From Fidelibacterota bacterium UBA7301 (GTDB lineage: Bacteria; Fidelibacterota; Marinisomatia; Marinisomatales; TCS55): a stretch of 57,623 nt of DNA. The translations under genes and the position numbers were made by a program. Where the stretch lies: assembly GCA_002471845.1 (NCBI GenBank), contig DKQT01000009.1:1-57623 (forward strand). The letters are read 5' to 3'. The notes under the pieces are model-generated. The model searched no databases. It was not told the DNA's origin and saw nothing but the letters and a program-made list of their open reading frames with translations. Positions 32,972 through 41,538 of this stretch are shown in pieces; position 1 is the first letter of the stretch, and each line of letters starts with the position of its first letter.

Positions 32972-34669
32972 ATGAAACTGGTTGAATGCGTCCCAAATTT
33001 TAGTGAAGGCCGTGATGCGGCCAAGATAAAAACCATCACTGATGCCATTGCGGCCGTGGATGGAATCACCCTTTTGGATGTTGATCCCGGTGCCGATACA
33101 AACCGAACGGTCGTCACATTTGTAGGTGAACCGAAAGCTGTAAGTGAAGCGGCATTCCTGGGGATAAAGACTGCCGCAGAAGTGATCGATATGAGTCAGC
33201 AAACCGGCACCCACCCGAGAATGGGCGCTACGGATGTATGTCCATTCATACCTGTGAGCGATGTGACGGATGATGAGTGTATCGAGCTATCGAAACAAGT
33301 GGGTCAGCGCGTAGGTGATTTATTGGGCATTCCCGTTTATCTGTATGAAAAATCCGCCCAAAGTAAAGTTCGTGTGAAACTTCCGGATATCCGGAAAGGT
33401 GAATATGAAGGCCTCGTAGAAAAATTAAAAGATCCCAATTGGAAACCGGATTTTGGCCCGGCTAAACTCCATGTGAAAGCCGGTGCCACCGTCATGGGAT
33501 GCCGGGAATTCCTCATTGCCTACAATATAAATCTCAATACCAAAGATCACCGCTTGGCAACCGACATTGCTTTTGAATTGAGAGAAGCAGGACGGAGTAA
33601 ACGAACCCCCAATCCAAACTCTAAAAATTTATTGGATGGAGAAATTGTCCGCAATGACGACGGATCATCGGTAAAAGTCCCGGGCATGTTCAAGGATGTA
33701 AAAGGGATCGGCTGGTACGTGGATGCCTTCAACCGGGCCCAGATCTCCATCAATTTCAATAATTATAAAGTGTCCACCATCCACGATGTTTATGACGCCG
33801 CTTGTAAACTGGCAGACGAAAGAGGCATTCGCGTCACCGGGAGTGAATTAGTAGGGCTGATTCCTCTCGAAGCTATCCTCATGGCGGGGAAGCATTATTT
33901 AAAAAAACAAAATCGATCCATTGGTGTACCTGTAGCGGATATTGTGGAATGCGCCGTCCAGTCTTTGGGGCTCAATGATGTGACTGAATTCAATCCCGCT
34001 GAAAAGATTATTGATTATGCAGTTCAATCTGGGAACCGTCCATTAATGTCATTGGTTGGGAAAAACTTTGTAGAAGAATTATCCACCAATAGTCCCGCTC
34101 CCGGCGGTGGATCAGTGTCCGCATTGGCTGGTTCTTTAGGCGCCGCCTTGTCATCCATGGTGGCGGCACTGACCCACGAAAAGAAAGAAATGCTGGATAG
34201 CAAGCCAATGATGGATGAGATCGGTGCGGAAGCACAAGCACTCAAAGATCGACTCGCATTTTTAGTAGATGAGGACTCCCATGCCTTCAATAAGGTCCTG
34301 GACGCAAACCGCATGTCAGCCGCGACGGATGAAGAACAGGCAGCAAAAGCGGCCGCAGTTGAGGCTGCCAATAAATATGCCATCGATATCCCTTTTGAAA
34401 CGGCAGAGAAATGTTACCGTGTCATGGAATTGGCGGAAGTGTTAGTAGAAAAGGGAAATCCCAATTCTGTCTCCGATGCAGGTGTAGCAGCAGCAGTTGC
34501 ATTAGCCGGCGTAAGAGGTGCCACCATGAATGTTTTGATCAATCTACCGGGGGTGGATGATAAATCCTATTGTGATGAAAAACGAAACGCTGTGAATGAA
34601 ATAATCCAAAAAGCAGAAGCAAAACATTCAGCCGTTTTTGAAAAAACGATTGGTGTAATCAATTCATGA
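32972..34669 (+). CDS. ftcD: Bifunctional glutamate formiminotransferase / formimino-THF cyclodeaminase
   Basis: Transfers the formimino group from formiminoglutamate (histidine breakdown) to THF and then deaminates it to methenyl-THF. Residues 1-330 are the transferase (MKLVECVPNFSEGRD, DVDPGADTNRTVVTFVG, HPRMGATDVCPFIPV, GIGWYVD, GSELVGLIPLEA); residues about 350-565 are the cyclodeaminase (VEELSTNSPAPGGGSVSALAGSLGAALSSMVAALT, PNSVSDAGVAAAVALAG). The fused 565-aa form is like vertebrate FTCD (541 aa). No hut genes are in the window, so it may mainly feed one-carbon units. Overlaps mutL by 4 nt. Confidence 0.95.
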   Translation: MKLVECVPNFSEGRDAAKIKTITDAIAAVDGITLLDVDPGADTNRTVVTFVGEPKAVSEAAFLGIKTAAEVIDMSQQTGTHPRMGATDVCPFIPVSDVTDDECIELSKQVGQRVGDLLGIPVYLYEKSAQSKVRVKLPDIRKGEYEGLVEKLKDPNWKPDFGPAKLHVKAGATVMGCREFLIAYNINLNTKDHRLATDIAFELREAGRSKRTPNPNSKNLLDGEIVRNDDGSSVKVPGMFKDVKGIGWYVDAFNRAQISINFNNYKVSTIHDVYDAACKLADERGIRVTGSELVGLIPLEAILMAGKHYLKKQNRSIGVPVADIVECAVQSLGLNDVTEFNPAEKIIDYAVQSGNRPLMSLVGKNFVEELSTNSPAPGGGSVSALAGSLGAALSSMVAALTHEKKEMLDSKPMMDEIGAEAQALKDRLAFLVDEDSHAFNKVLDANRMSAATDEEQAAKAAAVEAANKYAIDIPFETAEKCYRVMELAEVLVEKGNPNSVSDAGVAAAVALAGVRGATMNVLINLPGVDDKSYCDEKRNAVNEIIQKAEAKHSAVFEKTIGVINS

Positions 34670-36429
34670 TTAAACAATTATCAGAAGACCTACGCAATAA
34701 AATCTCTGCCGGGGAAGTGGTGGAGCGACCCGCTTCTGTGGTGAAGGAATTGGTAGAGAACAGCCTGGATGCCGGGGCCACGGAAATTACTGTTGTGGTG
34801 GAAAAAGGCGGCCAGCAACTGATCCAGGTGACGGATAATGGCTCGGGCATATCTTCGGCAGAATTGCCAATTGCTTTCGAACGCTACAGCACCAGTAAGA
34901 TTGGTTCCGTGGATGACCTGTTCACCATCGATACATTGGGCTTCCGCGGAGAGGCCTTGGCCAGTATTGCCTCTGTTTCTGAAGTGAATATCGTTTCTGC
35001 TAATGGAAGTGGGGAAGGCGCTGAAATGGCCATCCTTAATGGGGAGATTGGTGAGGTCCAGCCCGCGCCGGCAGTACAAGGGACATCCATAACCATCCGG
35101 AATTTGTTTTATAATACGCCGGCACGTAAAAAATTTCTAAAAAGCCCCCGCATGGAATTCCGCAAAGTGGTGGAAATGGTTCGGCGCTTTTCCCTGTCTT
35201 ACCCCGATCGAGCTTTTAAACTGGTTTCTGATAATCGGGATATCCTGAACCTTCAACCGGAGGATTTAGAAAGCCGCATCGTCCATGTGATGGACCCCGC
35301 CTATCGGGATCAGCTCCTGCCGGTTAATTTTACAAAAGGGGATTACACCATTTCCGGATTTTTAGGGAATCTTAATTTGATCCGCTCACGCCCCGGGGAA
35401 CAATATATCTTTTTGAATAGCCGCTTTATCCAGAACAGACTCATGAACTCCGGTGTCTATGGCGCTTATAAATCTATCATCAATCGTGGAGAATTCCCGT
35501 TTTTTGCTCTCAATATTAGTGTGCCCCACGACCAGGTGGATGTGAATGTTCATCCCATGAAAACAGAAGTGCGGTTTAAGGATGAATGGCGGATATACCA
35601 CGTTCTGAAATCCGCTGTGGAAGAAGCATTAAACCCCATTTTGAATACAATTCCAGATTTTGAAAAACCGGACCTGGGCGGTCAGTTTGACTTTCCCACC
35701 ACTTTCATCCCCCAAGAAGGGCAAATTAACCCGGACCAGCAAGGGCTTAACCTCTCCACTTCCGGGACAGAATCAGCCATAAAATTTCAACCGGCGGTGG
35801 ATCGGGCCAAATCCTACGCGTCCAAGCTGGCTTCGCGGCCGGAGCCCGATTCCGGCAAGGTGGATCTAGAAAACATTTGGCAGGTCCATTCTAAATATAT
35901 TGTATCGCCCATCTCCAGCGGATTGGTGATCATCGATCAGCATGTAGCCCATGAACGGATATTGTTCGAAGAGGCCATGGCTGCATTTGATGCCAATGCC
36001 ATGGCAGCACAGACCTTACTTTTCCCGGAAGTGATGGAATTCTCACCCGATGATTTTTCAACACTTCTGGATGTATTGCCTTACTTGGAAAAGATGGGCT
36101 TCCGCATGAAGGAGTTTGGAGAGAATACGGTCATGATCGAGGCGATCCCTTCGGAGATGGCCTGGGGGAATGAAAAGAATATCATTCGGGAAATGCTGGA
36201 TAATTATTTAGAGACGCAGAAAAAGTATGCATCCTTCCAGGAGGCATTGGCCGCCAGTTTTGCCTGTAAGGCAGCAGTGAAGGCGGGGGATGCACTCAAT
36301 ACGGATGAAATGCGAGAATTGGTGAATCGCTTATTCGGGACGAAACATCCTTATTACTGTCCCCACGGGAGACCCATTATCGTTCAGTTATCTATGGATG
36401 AACTAGATCGGAGATTTGAGCGAATTTAA
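34666..36429 (+). CDS. mutL: DNA mismatch repair protein MutL (endonuclease type)
   Basis: Mismatch-repair mediator. N-terminal GHKL ATPase: ISAGEVVERPASVVKELVENSLDAGATEI, VTDNGSGI, STSKI, TLGFRGEALASIASV. The C-terminal domain bears the nicking-endonuclease motif as DQHVAHERILFEE (from residue 424), with Val where the consensus DQHAxxExxxxE has Ala, plus ACKAAVKAGD and CPHGRP. This is the MutH-independent kind of MutL. 587 aa. The start overlaps the ftcD stop (ATGA). mutS is not in the window. Confidence 0.95.
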   Translation: MIKQLSEDLRNKISAGEVVERPASVVKELVENSLDAGATEITVVVEKGGQQLIQVTDNGSGISSAELPIAFERYSTSKIGSVDDLFTIDTLGFRGEALASIASVSEVNIVSANGSGEGAEMAILNGEIGEVQPAPAVQGTSITIRNLFYNTPARKKFLKSPRMEFRKVVEMVRRFSLSYPDRAFKLVSDNRDILNLQPEDLESRIVHVMDPAYRDQLLPVNFTKGDYTISGFLGNLNLIRSRPGEQYIFLNSRFIQNRLMNSGVYGAYKSIINRGEFPFFALNISVPHDQVDVNVHPMKTEVRFKDEWRIYHVLKSAVEEALNPILNTIPDFEKPDLGGQFDFPTTFIPQEGQINPDQQGLNLSTSGTESAIKFQPAVDRAKSYASKLASRPEPDSGKVDLENIWQVHSKYIVSPISSGLVIIDQHVAHERILFEEAMAAFDANAMAAQTLLFPEVMEFSPDDFSTLLDVLPYLEKMGFRMKEFGENTVMIEAIPSEMAWGNEKNIIREMLDNYLETQKKYASFQEALAASFACKAAVKAGDALNTDEMRELVNRLFGTKHPYYCPHGRPIIVQLSMDELDRRFERI

Positions 36430-36602
36430 CCCAAAAGATAGTCCAGGTTAATGCCATTTCGACCGATCCCGCCAACACTCATACTCACCCAGAGGAGAAG
36501 AAAGGCATTGACCGTTGCTATTCGAAAAACCCTTTTATAATTGGCATTGGTTTTCATGAGTTCCCAAATCATTTCGGCAAAGGTTGCGGCCTTACTTTGC
36601 AT
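36426..36602 (-). CDS. Hypothetical 58-residue protein with one hydrophobic helix
   Basis: Minus-strand ORF filling most of the 224-bp mutL-miaA gap and ending in a TAA that overlaps the mutL stop by 3 bp. Product begins MQSKAATFAEMIWELMKTN, then NYKRVFRIAT and a hydrophobic stretch VNAFLLLWVSMSVGGIG, ending GINLDYLLG. Clean ORF, plausible amphipathic plus membrane helix, but no clear Shine-Dalgarno before the ATG; an internal ATG at 36570-36572 is an alternative start (48 aa). I recognise no family, and a chance ORF cannot be excluded. Confidence 0.42.
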   Translation of the reverse strand: MQSKAATFAEMIWELMKTNANYKRVFRIATVNAFLLLWVSMSVGGIGRNGINLDYLLG

Positions 36603-36607
36603 ATAAT
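36602..36607 (+). promoter_or_regulatory. Candidate -10 box for miaA
   Basis: A perfect TATAAT about 46 nt upstream of the miaA ATG in an AT-rich gap. No good -35 at the expected spacing, so only suggestive. Confidence 0.3.
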
Positions 36608-36653
36608 ATTTTCATGATTCAACTTAATTAAAAACGATCCATCAGATCAAAAC

Positions 36654-37583
36654 ATGACACATTTGAATAAAGTATTGATAATTATCGGCCCCACCGCCAG
36701 CGGAAAAACCGCTCTTGCGGTTGATTTGGCAAAAAAACTGGATGGCGAAATTATCGGATTGGACTCGCGCCAAATATATAGAAATATGACCATCGGTACA
36801 GCCCAGCCTGAAGAAAATGAAAAGGGAGAAATTCCCCATCATTTATTTGAGATTAAGGATCCCACGGATGAAGTAACGGCAGGGGGATTCGCCAAACTGG
36901 TTTTTGCAGCCGTTGAGGATATTCAGCGCAGGGGTAAACGGCCGATCATTTGCGGCGGAGCAGGACTTTATTTCCGGGCCATCACCAAAGGGATTTTTGA
37001 GGGTAGTGTTTCTGATCTGGCGGCCCGGAAAAAACTGGAAAAAGAATATGATGAAAACGGCCCTGATAGATTGTTAAGCCAGCTCCGGAAAATCGATCCG
37101 GAGTATGGGGAAATTGTCCATCCCAACAATAAAAAACGGCTTGTCAGGGCACTGGAGATTTACGATGCTACCGGGAAGCCTCCTTCACAACATTTTCACG
37201 ATCAAGAATCGTCTAATATTTCTCAATTAAATTTATTCACGGTTTACCTGGATTGGGACCGCGCCTCCCTTGCACAGCGCATCGCGATACGGACCCATGA
37301 CATGTTAAAAGCGGGCTGGATTGAGGAAGTCAAAAGTCTGTTAGAAAAATACCCAGACGAGCACCTCCATCCGCTTGATTCCATTGGTTATCGCCAGATT
37401 ATTGCCCATTTGAATGGTGAATTATCCGAAGCGGAATTAGAACAAGAAATCGTTCTTAAGACACGCCAATTTGCCGTCCGACAGATCAAATGGTTTCGTA
37501 AAGAAAATTTAGATCTCATTGTGAAAATGAGTCCTCAACGATCATTGGAAGAAATGACACAGTTTATACTTGATAACAGATGA
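36654..37583 (+). CDS. miaA: tRNA dimethylallyltransferase MiaA
   Basis: Adds the dimethylallyl group to A37 of tRNAs reading UNN codons. P-loop GPTASGKTALAVDLA (about residues 12-26), substrate-contact block GLDSRQIYRNMTIGTAQP, HHLFEIKDPTDEVTAGGF, CGGAGLYFRAITKG, RALEIYDATGKPPS and the C-terminal DSIGYRQIIAHLNGE and TRQFAVRQIKWFRKE all match. 309 aa. Isolated from its neighbours by gaps on both sides. Confidence 0.96.
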   Translation: MTHLNKVLIIIGPTASGKTALAVDLAKKLDGEIIGLDSRQIYRNMTIGTAQPEENEKGEIPHHLFEIKDPTDEVTAGGFAKLVFAAVEDIQRRGKRPIICGGAGLYFRAITKGIFEGSVSDLAARKKLEKEYDENGPDRLLSQLRKIDPEYGEIVHPNNKKRLVRALEIYDATGKPPSQHFHDQESSNISQLNLFTVYLDWDRASLAQRIAIRTHDMLKAGWIEEVKSLLEKYPDEHLHPLDSIGYRQIIAHLNGELSEAELEQEIVLKTRQFAVRQIKWFRKENLDLIVKMSPQRSLEEMTQFILDNR

Positions 37584-37712
37584 TAAGGAAAAAGGGGTGA
37601 TGGTAGATGGAGGATTGTACATGGTTCATGGAAGATAGATGAGGAGAAATAGTCTATGTTATATTCCATATTTTCCATATCCCATGCCACATGTCTTCTA
37701 CTTGTTCCTTAT
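37583..37712. repeat. Imperfect palindromic region after miaA
   Basis: Outer arms ATAAGGAAAAAG (37583-37594) and CTTGTTCCTTAT (37701-37712) pair at 11 of 12 positions. Inner segments around 37619-37637 and 37669-37686 pair at about 14 of 19. It could form a large stem-loop that serves as the miaA 3' end, or be a decayed palindromic repeat. The arms resemble the 25816-25887 structure. Confidence 0.4.
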
Positions 37713-37746
37713 TATTTATTCCTTGTAATTTCCAGGGTCCTTTAAA

Positions 37747-37832
37747 CCGTTCCAGAGAGATGGTAAGGGCAGCGCACTAACCTCCGCATGGGATCCTTTC
37801 GGAACGGAATCCAAGCTGCCCGGAGGTTTTTT
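37747..37832 (+). promoter_or_regulatory. PyrR-type transcription attenuator of the pyr operon
   Basis: Contains CGTTCCAGAGAGATGG (37748-37763), close to the PyrR-binding loop consensus (ARUCCNGNGAGGYU). Three stems are possible and mutually exclusive: CCGTTCC (37747-37753) with GGAACGG (37801-37807); GGGCAGC (37767-37773) with GCTGCCC (37815-37821); and the terminator AACCTCCG (37779-37786) with CGGAGGTT (37821-37828) followed by a U-run to 37832. Expected logic: UMP-bound PyrR favours the terminator, repressing pyrR-pyrB-pyrC. Confidence 0.8.
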
Positions 37833-37849
37833 ATTATCAGGAGGTGCCT

Positions 37850-38404
37850 ATGGCATCCACCGGAAAAAAACAGGCCATGGACTCAACGGCCATCAACCGA
37901 TCGGTAACACGCCTGGCCCATGAGATCCTGGAGCGCAATGGCGGTCCAGACCAACTATTGTTGATTGGTATTCTTACCCGGGGAGAACCCCTGGCCAAGC
38001 GATTACAATCCCTCATTCAAAAAATTACCGATGTTGCCGTTCCCATCGGTTCCGTTGATATAACATTCCACCGGGATGATTTCCGCGACAGACTGGTAGT
38101 TCCTCAGGTGAAAGGAACGGATATTCACGATTCCATTGATGAAAAAGTAGTTGTGCTCGTTGATGACGTATTATTCACAGGGCGTACGATTCGTGCAGCT
38201 ATGGATGAATTAAATGCCTTCGGCAGGCCGAAGAAAGTCCAGCTGGCGGTGCTGGTAGATCGCGGTCATCGAGAACTTCCGATCCGCGCGGATTTTGTCG
38301 GTAAAAATATTCCCACCCATGAAGGGGAGCATGTGGAAGTTATGCTCAAAGAAGTGGATGACAGAGATATTGTCACTCTGACCCGTTACAGTGAGGGCGG
38401 CTGA
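37850..38404 (+). CDS. pyrR: PyrR: pyr operon regulator / uracil phosphoribosyltransferase
   Basis: RNA-binding regulator of pyrimidine genes with weak UPRTase activity. 184 aa: EILERNGGPDQLLLIGILTRGEPLAKRL, VDITFHRDDFRDR, PRPP loop VVLVDDVLFTGRTIRAAMD and AVLVDRGHRELPIRADFVGKNIPT match PyrR closely. Start ATG 37850 is preferred over an in-frame GTG at 37844 because AGGAGG (37839-37844) sits 5 nt before it. The gene is immediately downstream of an attenuator with a PyrR-binding-loop sequence, consistent with autoregulation. Confidence 0.95.
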   Translation: MASTGKKQAMDSTAINRSVTRLAHEILERNGGPDQLLLIGILTRGEPLAKRLQSLIQKITDVAVPIGSVDITFHRDDFRDRLVVPQVKGTDIHDSIDEKVVVLVDDVLFTGRTIRAAMDELNAFGRPKKVQLAVLVDRGHRELPIRADFVGKNIPTHEGEHVEVMLKEVDDRDIVTLTRYSEGG

Positions 38405-38406
38405 TC

Positions 38407-39339
38407 ATGCAGCATAAACATCTATTGGGTTTGAAGAATTATCCCGCTGAAGATATTCAAACAATTATTGATACAGCTTTTACTTTTCGAGAAGTGCTGG
38501 AACGGCCAATTAAAAAAGTACCTTCCCTTCAGGGAAAAACGATTGTAAACCTATTCTTTGAGAATTCGACACGCACGCGGATCAGTTTTGAGCTGGCGCA
38601 AAAGCGCCTCAGCGCCGATACAGTGAATTTTTCTGCATCTTCATCCAGTCTGCAAAAGGGGGAAACATTTAAAGATACGGCCCAAAATATAGAAGCCATG
38701 AAAATTGATGCGGTTGTCATGCGCCATCCAACACCCGGAGCCCCACTACACCTGACGCAGCATATTGATGCAGTGGTGATCAACGCCGGTGACGGTACCC
38801 ATGAGCATCCTACCCAGGCCATCCTGGACATGACCAGTCTCCATGAAAGATTCGGCAATTTAAAAGGACTCAAAATCGGTATTATCGGGGATATTTCCCA
38901 CAGCCGGGTGGCTCTCAGTAACATATTTGGTCTGAAAACCATGGGAGCGGAAGTAACTTTATGTGGACCCGCCACATTGATGCCGCCTTTTGCAGAAGAC
39001 TTGGGGGTAAAAGTTAATTACAATGTTGATGAAGTTATTGAATGGGCCGAGGCGATCAATGTTTTGCGGATCCAAAGGGAGCGTATGGGGGGTGGATTGC
39101 TTCCATCGGTTCGGGAATACCGGAATTTATTCGGTATTACAACGGAGCGTCTTGCCCTGCACAAAAAAGAAATTGTAATTATGCATCCGGGGCCCATGAA
39201 CCGCGGTGTAGAGATAGACAGTTCTGTGGCGGACAGTGACCAGGCGATCATCCTGGACCAGGTATTGAACGGAGTTGCCTCCCGTATGGCGATTTTATAC
39301 CTCTTACTGGGGGGAAAACAGGAGGAAGGAAATAATTAA
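38407..39339 (+). CDS. pyrB: Aspartate carbamoyltransferase catalytic subunit
   Basis: Makes carbamoyl-aspartate, second step of UMP synthesis. Carbamoyl-phosphate motif FFENSTRTRISFELAQKRL (about residues 49-67), active-site loop SSSLQKGETFKDT, VMRHPTPGAP, GDGTHEHPTQAILDM and HPGPMNRGVEID. 310 aa catalytic chain; no pyrI regulatory chain is nearby. Two nt after pyrR, 1 nt before pyrC. Confidence 0.97.
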   Translation: MQHKHLLGLKNYPAEDIQTIIDTAFTFREVLERPIKKVPSLQGKTIVNLFFENSTRTRISFELAQKRLSADTVNFSASSSSLQKGETFKDTAQNIEAMKIDAVVMRHPTPGAPLHLTQHIDAVVINAGDGTHEHPTQAILDMTSLHERFGNLKGLKIGIIGDISHSRVALSNIFGLKTMGAEVTLCGPATLMPPFAEDLGVKVNYNVDEVIEWAEAINVLRIQRERMGGGLLPSVREYRNLFGITTERLALHKKEIVIMHPGPMNRGVEIDSSVADSDQAIILDQVLNGVASRMAILYLLLGGKQEEGNN

Positions 39340-39340
39340 A

Positions 39341-40633
39341 ATGAATATTTCGAAACTAAGTAAACATGTTGTTCTGAAAGGTGGTACCATCATAGACCCG
39401 GCGGCGGGAACCGAGAAAAAAGGCGATATTCTGATTGAGAACGGAAAGATCAAATTCGTGGGGAAAGTGGAGGCGCCCAAGTCCGCACAGGTGGTAGACT
39501 GCAAAGGATTGGTGGTCACACATGGATTTTGCGATTTACACGTTCATTTTCGTGAGCCCGGCAGGGAAGATAAAGAAACATTGGAATCGGGTTCTATGGC
39601 AGCCCTGGCGGGTGGATTTACCCGTGTCTGCGTGATGCCCAACACGGACCCGCCCTTGGATTCCCCTGAATCCATTCGGTATACCGTTGACCGCTCGGAA
39701 GAATGCCTTGTCCATATCCATCCTATCGGCGCAATAACCAAGGGGCAGAATGGAGAAGAATTAACGGAAATGGGCGCTATGTTGTCAGAAGGAGCGGTGG
39801 CCTTCAGCGATGACGGATTGCCGGTGACCGACAGCGGTATGATGCGGAATGCCTTGGAATATGCAACCATGTTTGACATACCGGTGATTAACCATGCAGA
39901 AGATCTGTGCTTAAAAAAGAATGGGGTAATGCATGAAGGAAAAATCTCGACCCACCTGGGATTGTCCGCCAGTCCAGATATTACGGAATCAAACATGGTT
40001 CATCGAGATCTCGAATTGACAGAATTAACCGGCGCACGCCTTCATGTGCCCCATGTCAGTTCTGCTAAATCCGTGGATCATATTCGTAAAATGAAGAAAA
40101 CAAGCAATAGGGTAACAGCAGAAGTAACACCGCATCATTTATTCTTTACCGATGAAGATCTGGTCTCTTTTGATACCAATCTAAAAGTGGCACCTCCAAT
40201 CCGGACGAAGGCCGATCAGAAAGCACTCATTAAGGCGGTGAAGGACGGCACCTTTGACTGCATAGCCACGGATCATGCGCCCCACACAATTGAAGAAAAA
40301 GAAGGCACTTTTGACCTGGCGCCCTTTGGCATGATTGGTTTGGAATCCTGTTTTGGCGCGGTGAATCAGGTGATGGTGAAAGAAAATAAAATGGATCGAG
40401 TCAAATTGATCCAGATGTTAACTGTAAAGCCCCGGCGTATTATGGGATTTGATCATGATCTCTTTTCAAAGGGTGCAGAAGCAGAATTGACAATATTGAA
40501 CCCGGAAGAATCGTGGATCTTTCGTAAAAGCCATATCCAGTCCAGGTCCAGTAATTCTCCCTATGTCGCCCATTCTTTGACCGGTAAAATCAAGTATACC
40601 ATTATTAAAGGTCATATTACTGCTTTATCTTGA
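39341..40633 (+). CDS. pyrC: Dihydroorotase, class I
   Basis: Cyclises carbamoyl-aspartate to dihydroorotate. The zinc site DLHVHFREPGRED (about residues 60-72), MPNTDPPLDSP, the carbamylated-Lys region and the downstream His/Asp set (INHAEDLCLK, TAEVTPHHLFF, DCIATDHAPHTIEEK) are present. 430 aa. The frame is open from 39275 inside pyrB, but ATG 39341 with GGAGGAAGGA upstream gives the family start. Third gene of the attenuator-controlled operon; carA/carB, pyrD, pyrE, pyrF are not in the window. Confidence 0.95.
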   Translation: MNISKLSKHVVLKGGTIIDPAAGTEKKGDILIENGKIKFVGKVEAPKSAQVVDCKGLVVTHGFCDLHVHFREPGREDKETLESGSMAALAGGFTRVCVMPNTDPPLDSPESIRYTVDRSEECLVHIHPIGAITKGQNGEELTEMGAMLSEGAVAFSDDGLPVTDSGMMRNALEYATMFDIPVINHAEDLCLKKNGVMHEGKISTHLGLSASPDITESNMVHRDLELTELTGARLHVPHVSSAKSVDHIRKMKKTSNRVTAEVTPHHLFFTDEDLVSFDTNLKVAPPIRTKADQKALIKAVKDGTFDCIATDHAPHTIEEKEGTFDLAPFGMIGLESCFGAVNQVMVKENKMDRVKLIQMLTVKPRRIMGFDHDLFSKGAEAELTILNPEESWIFRKSHIQSRSSNSPYVAHSLTGKIKYTIIKGHITALS

Positions 40634-40655
40634 TTGAGTTTGTTATGAATTGTAG

Positions 40656-40683
40656 TTGACTATCACAGATTGATGCATCTAAT
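40656..40683 (+). promoter_or_regulatory. Candidate sigma-70-type promoter for the rplM operon
   Basis: TTGACT (40656-40661), 16-nt spacer, TCTAAT (40678-40683), five of six matches at each box. It lies 28 nt before the rplM ATG, in the only gap of the ribosomal block. Confidence 0.5.
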
Positions 40684-40711
40684 TTTACAGGCTAATTTTG
40701 TACCGAAAAAC

Positions 40712-41140
40712 ATGAAAACAAGATCACTAAAAGCAGCTGAAATACAGAAAAACTGGTATGTAGCTAATGCCGACGGGAAAACCCTGGGCAGGTTCGCCAG
40801 TGAAGTAGCAAAAATTTTACGGGGAAAGCATAAACCCACCTTTACACCCAACCTGGATATGGGTGATTTCGTGGTTGTGGTGAATGCGGATAAAGTTAAG
40901 GTATCTGGTACAAAGGAAACGGATAAAACTTATTTCAAGCATTCCGGTTATATCGGCTCAACAACTGTTACAAAGTTGGACCATATGCGCCGGACACATC
41001 CGGAGCGAATTGTGGAAAAAGCAGTGTGGGGCATGCTTCCAAAGAACCGTTTGGGAAAGGCCATTATAAAGCACCTGAAAGTGTACACCGGACCCGATCA
41101 TCCCCATGAAGCACAACAACCGAAAGAATTGGTTATTTAA
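40712..41140 (+). CDS. rplM: 50S ribosomal protein L13
   Basis: 142-aa uL13. MKTRSLKAAEIQKNWYVANADGKTLGRFASEVAKILRGKHKPTFTP, the signature WGMLPKNRLGKAIIKHLKVYTGPDHPHEAQQP. The frame is open upstream to 40670, but the ATG at 40712 is the family start. Followed by rpsI with a 1-nt overlap, the universal L13-S9 pair. Confidence 0.97.
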   Translation: MKTRSLKAAEIQKNWYVANADGKTLGRFASEVAKILRGKHKPTFTPNLDMGDFVVVVNADKVKVSGTKETDKTYFKHSGYIGSTTVTKLDHMRRTHPERIVEKAVWGMLPKNRLGKAIIKHLKVYTGPDHPHEAQQPKELVI

Positions 41141-41532
41141 TGGCTAATGCAGTTTATAATGCTATCGGCCGCCGCAAGGACTCTGTCGCCCGGATCTATC
41201 TGACACCGGGAAAAGGGGCCATTTCCATTAATGGCCGTCCGTTTAAAGATTATATTTGCCGGGAAAGCCTGGCAATTGTAGTTACCCAACCCCTGGATTT
41301 AATCGATCAACGGGAATCCTATGATATTACTGTCAAAGTAAAAGGCGGTGGTTTGACCGGCCAGGCCGGGGCCATTCGACTGGGGATTGCCCGAGCATTA
41401 AATCAAGTCAGTACTGACTTTCGCTCTGCATTGAAAGAGGCTGGTTTCCTCACGAGGGATGCCCGGGAAGTGGAGCGGAAAAAATACGGTCAGCCCGGGG
41501 CACGCAAAAAATTCCAGTTCTCAAAACGATAA
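41140..41532 (+). CDS. rpsI: 30S ribosomal protein S9
   Basis: 130-aa uS9. AIGRRKDSVARIYLTPGKGAISINGRP at the N-terminus, GGGLTGQAGAIRLGIARAL, and the C-terminal tail RKKYGQPGARKKFQFSKR that reaches the P-site tRNA. Starts on the last base of the rplM stop. Confidence 0.98.
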   Translation: MANAVYNAIGRRKDSVARIYLTPGKGAISINGRPFKDYICRESLAIVVTQPLDLIDQRESYDITVKVKGGGLTGQAGAIRLGIARALNQVSTDFRSALKEAGFLTRDAREVERKKYGQPGARKKFQFSKR

Positions 41533-41538
41533 ACATCT

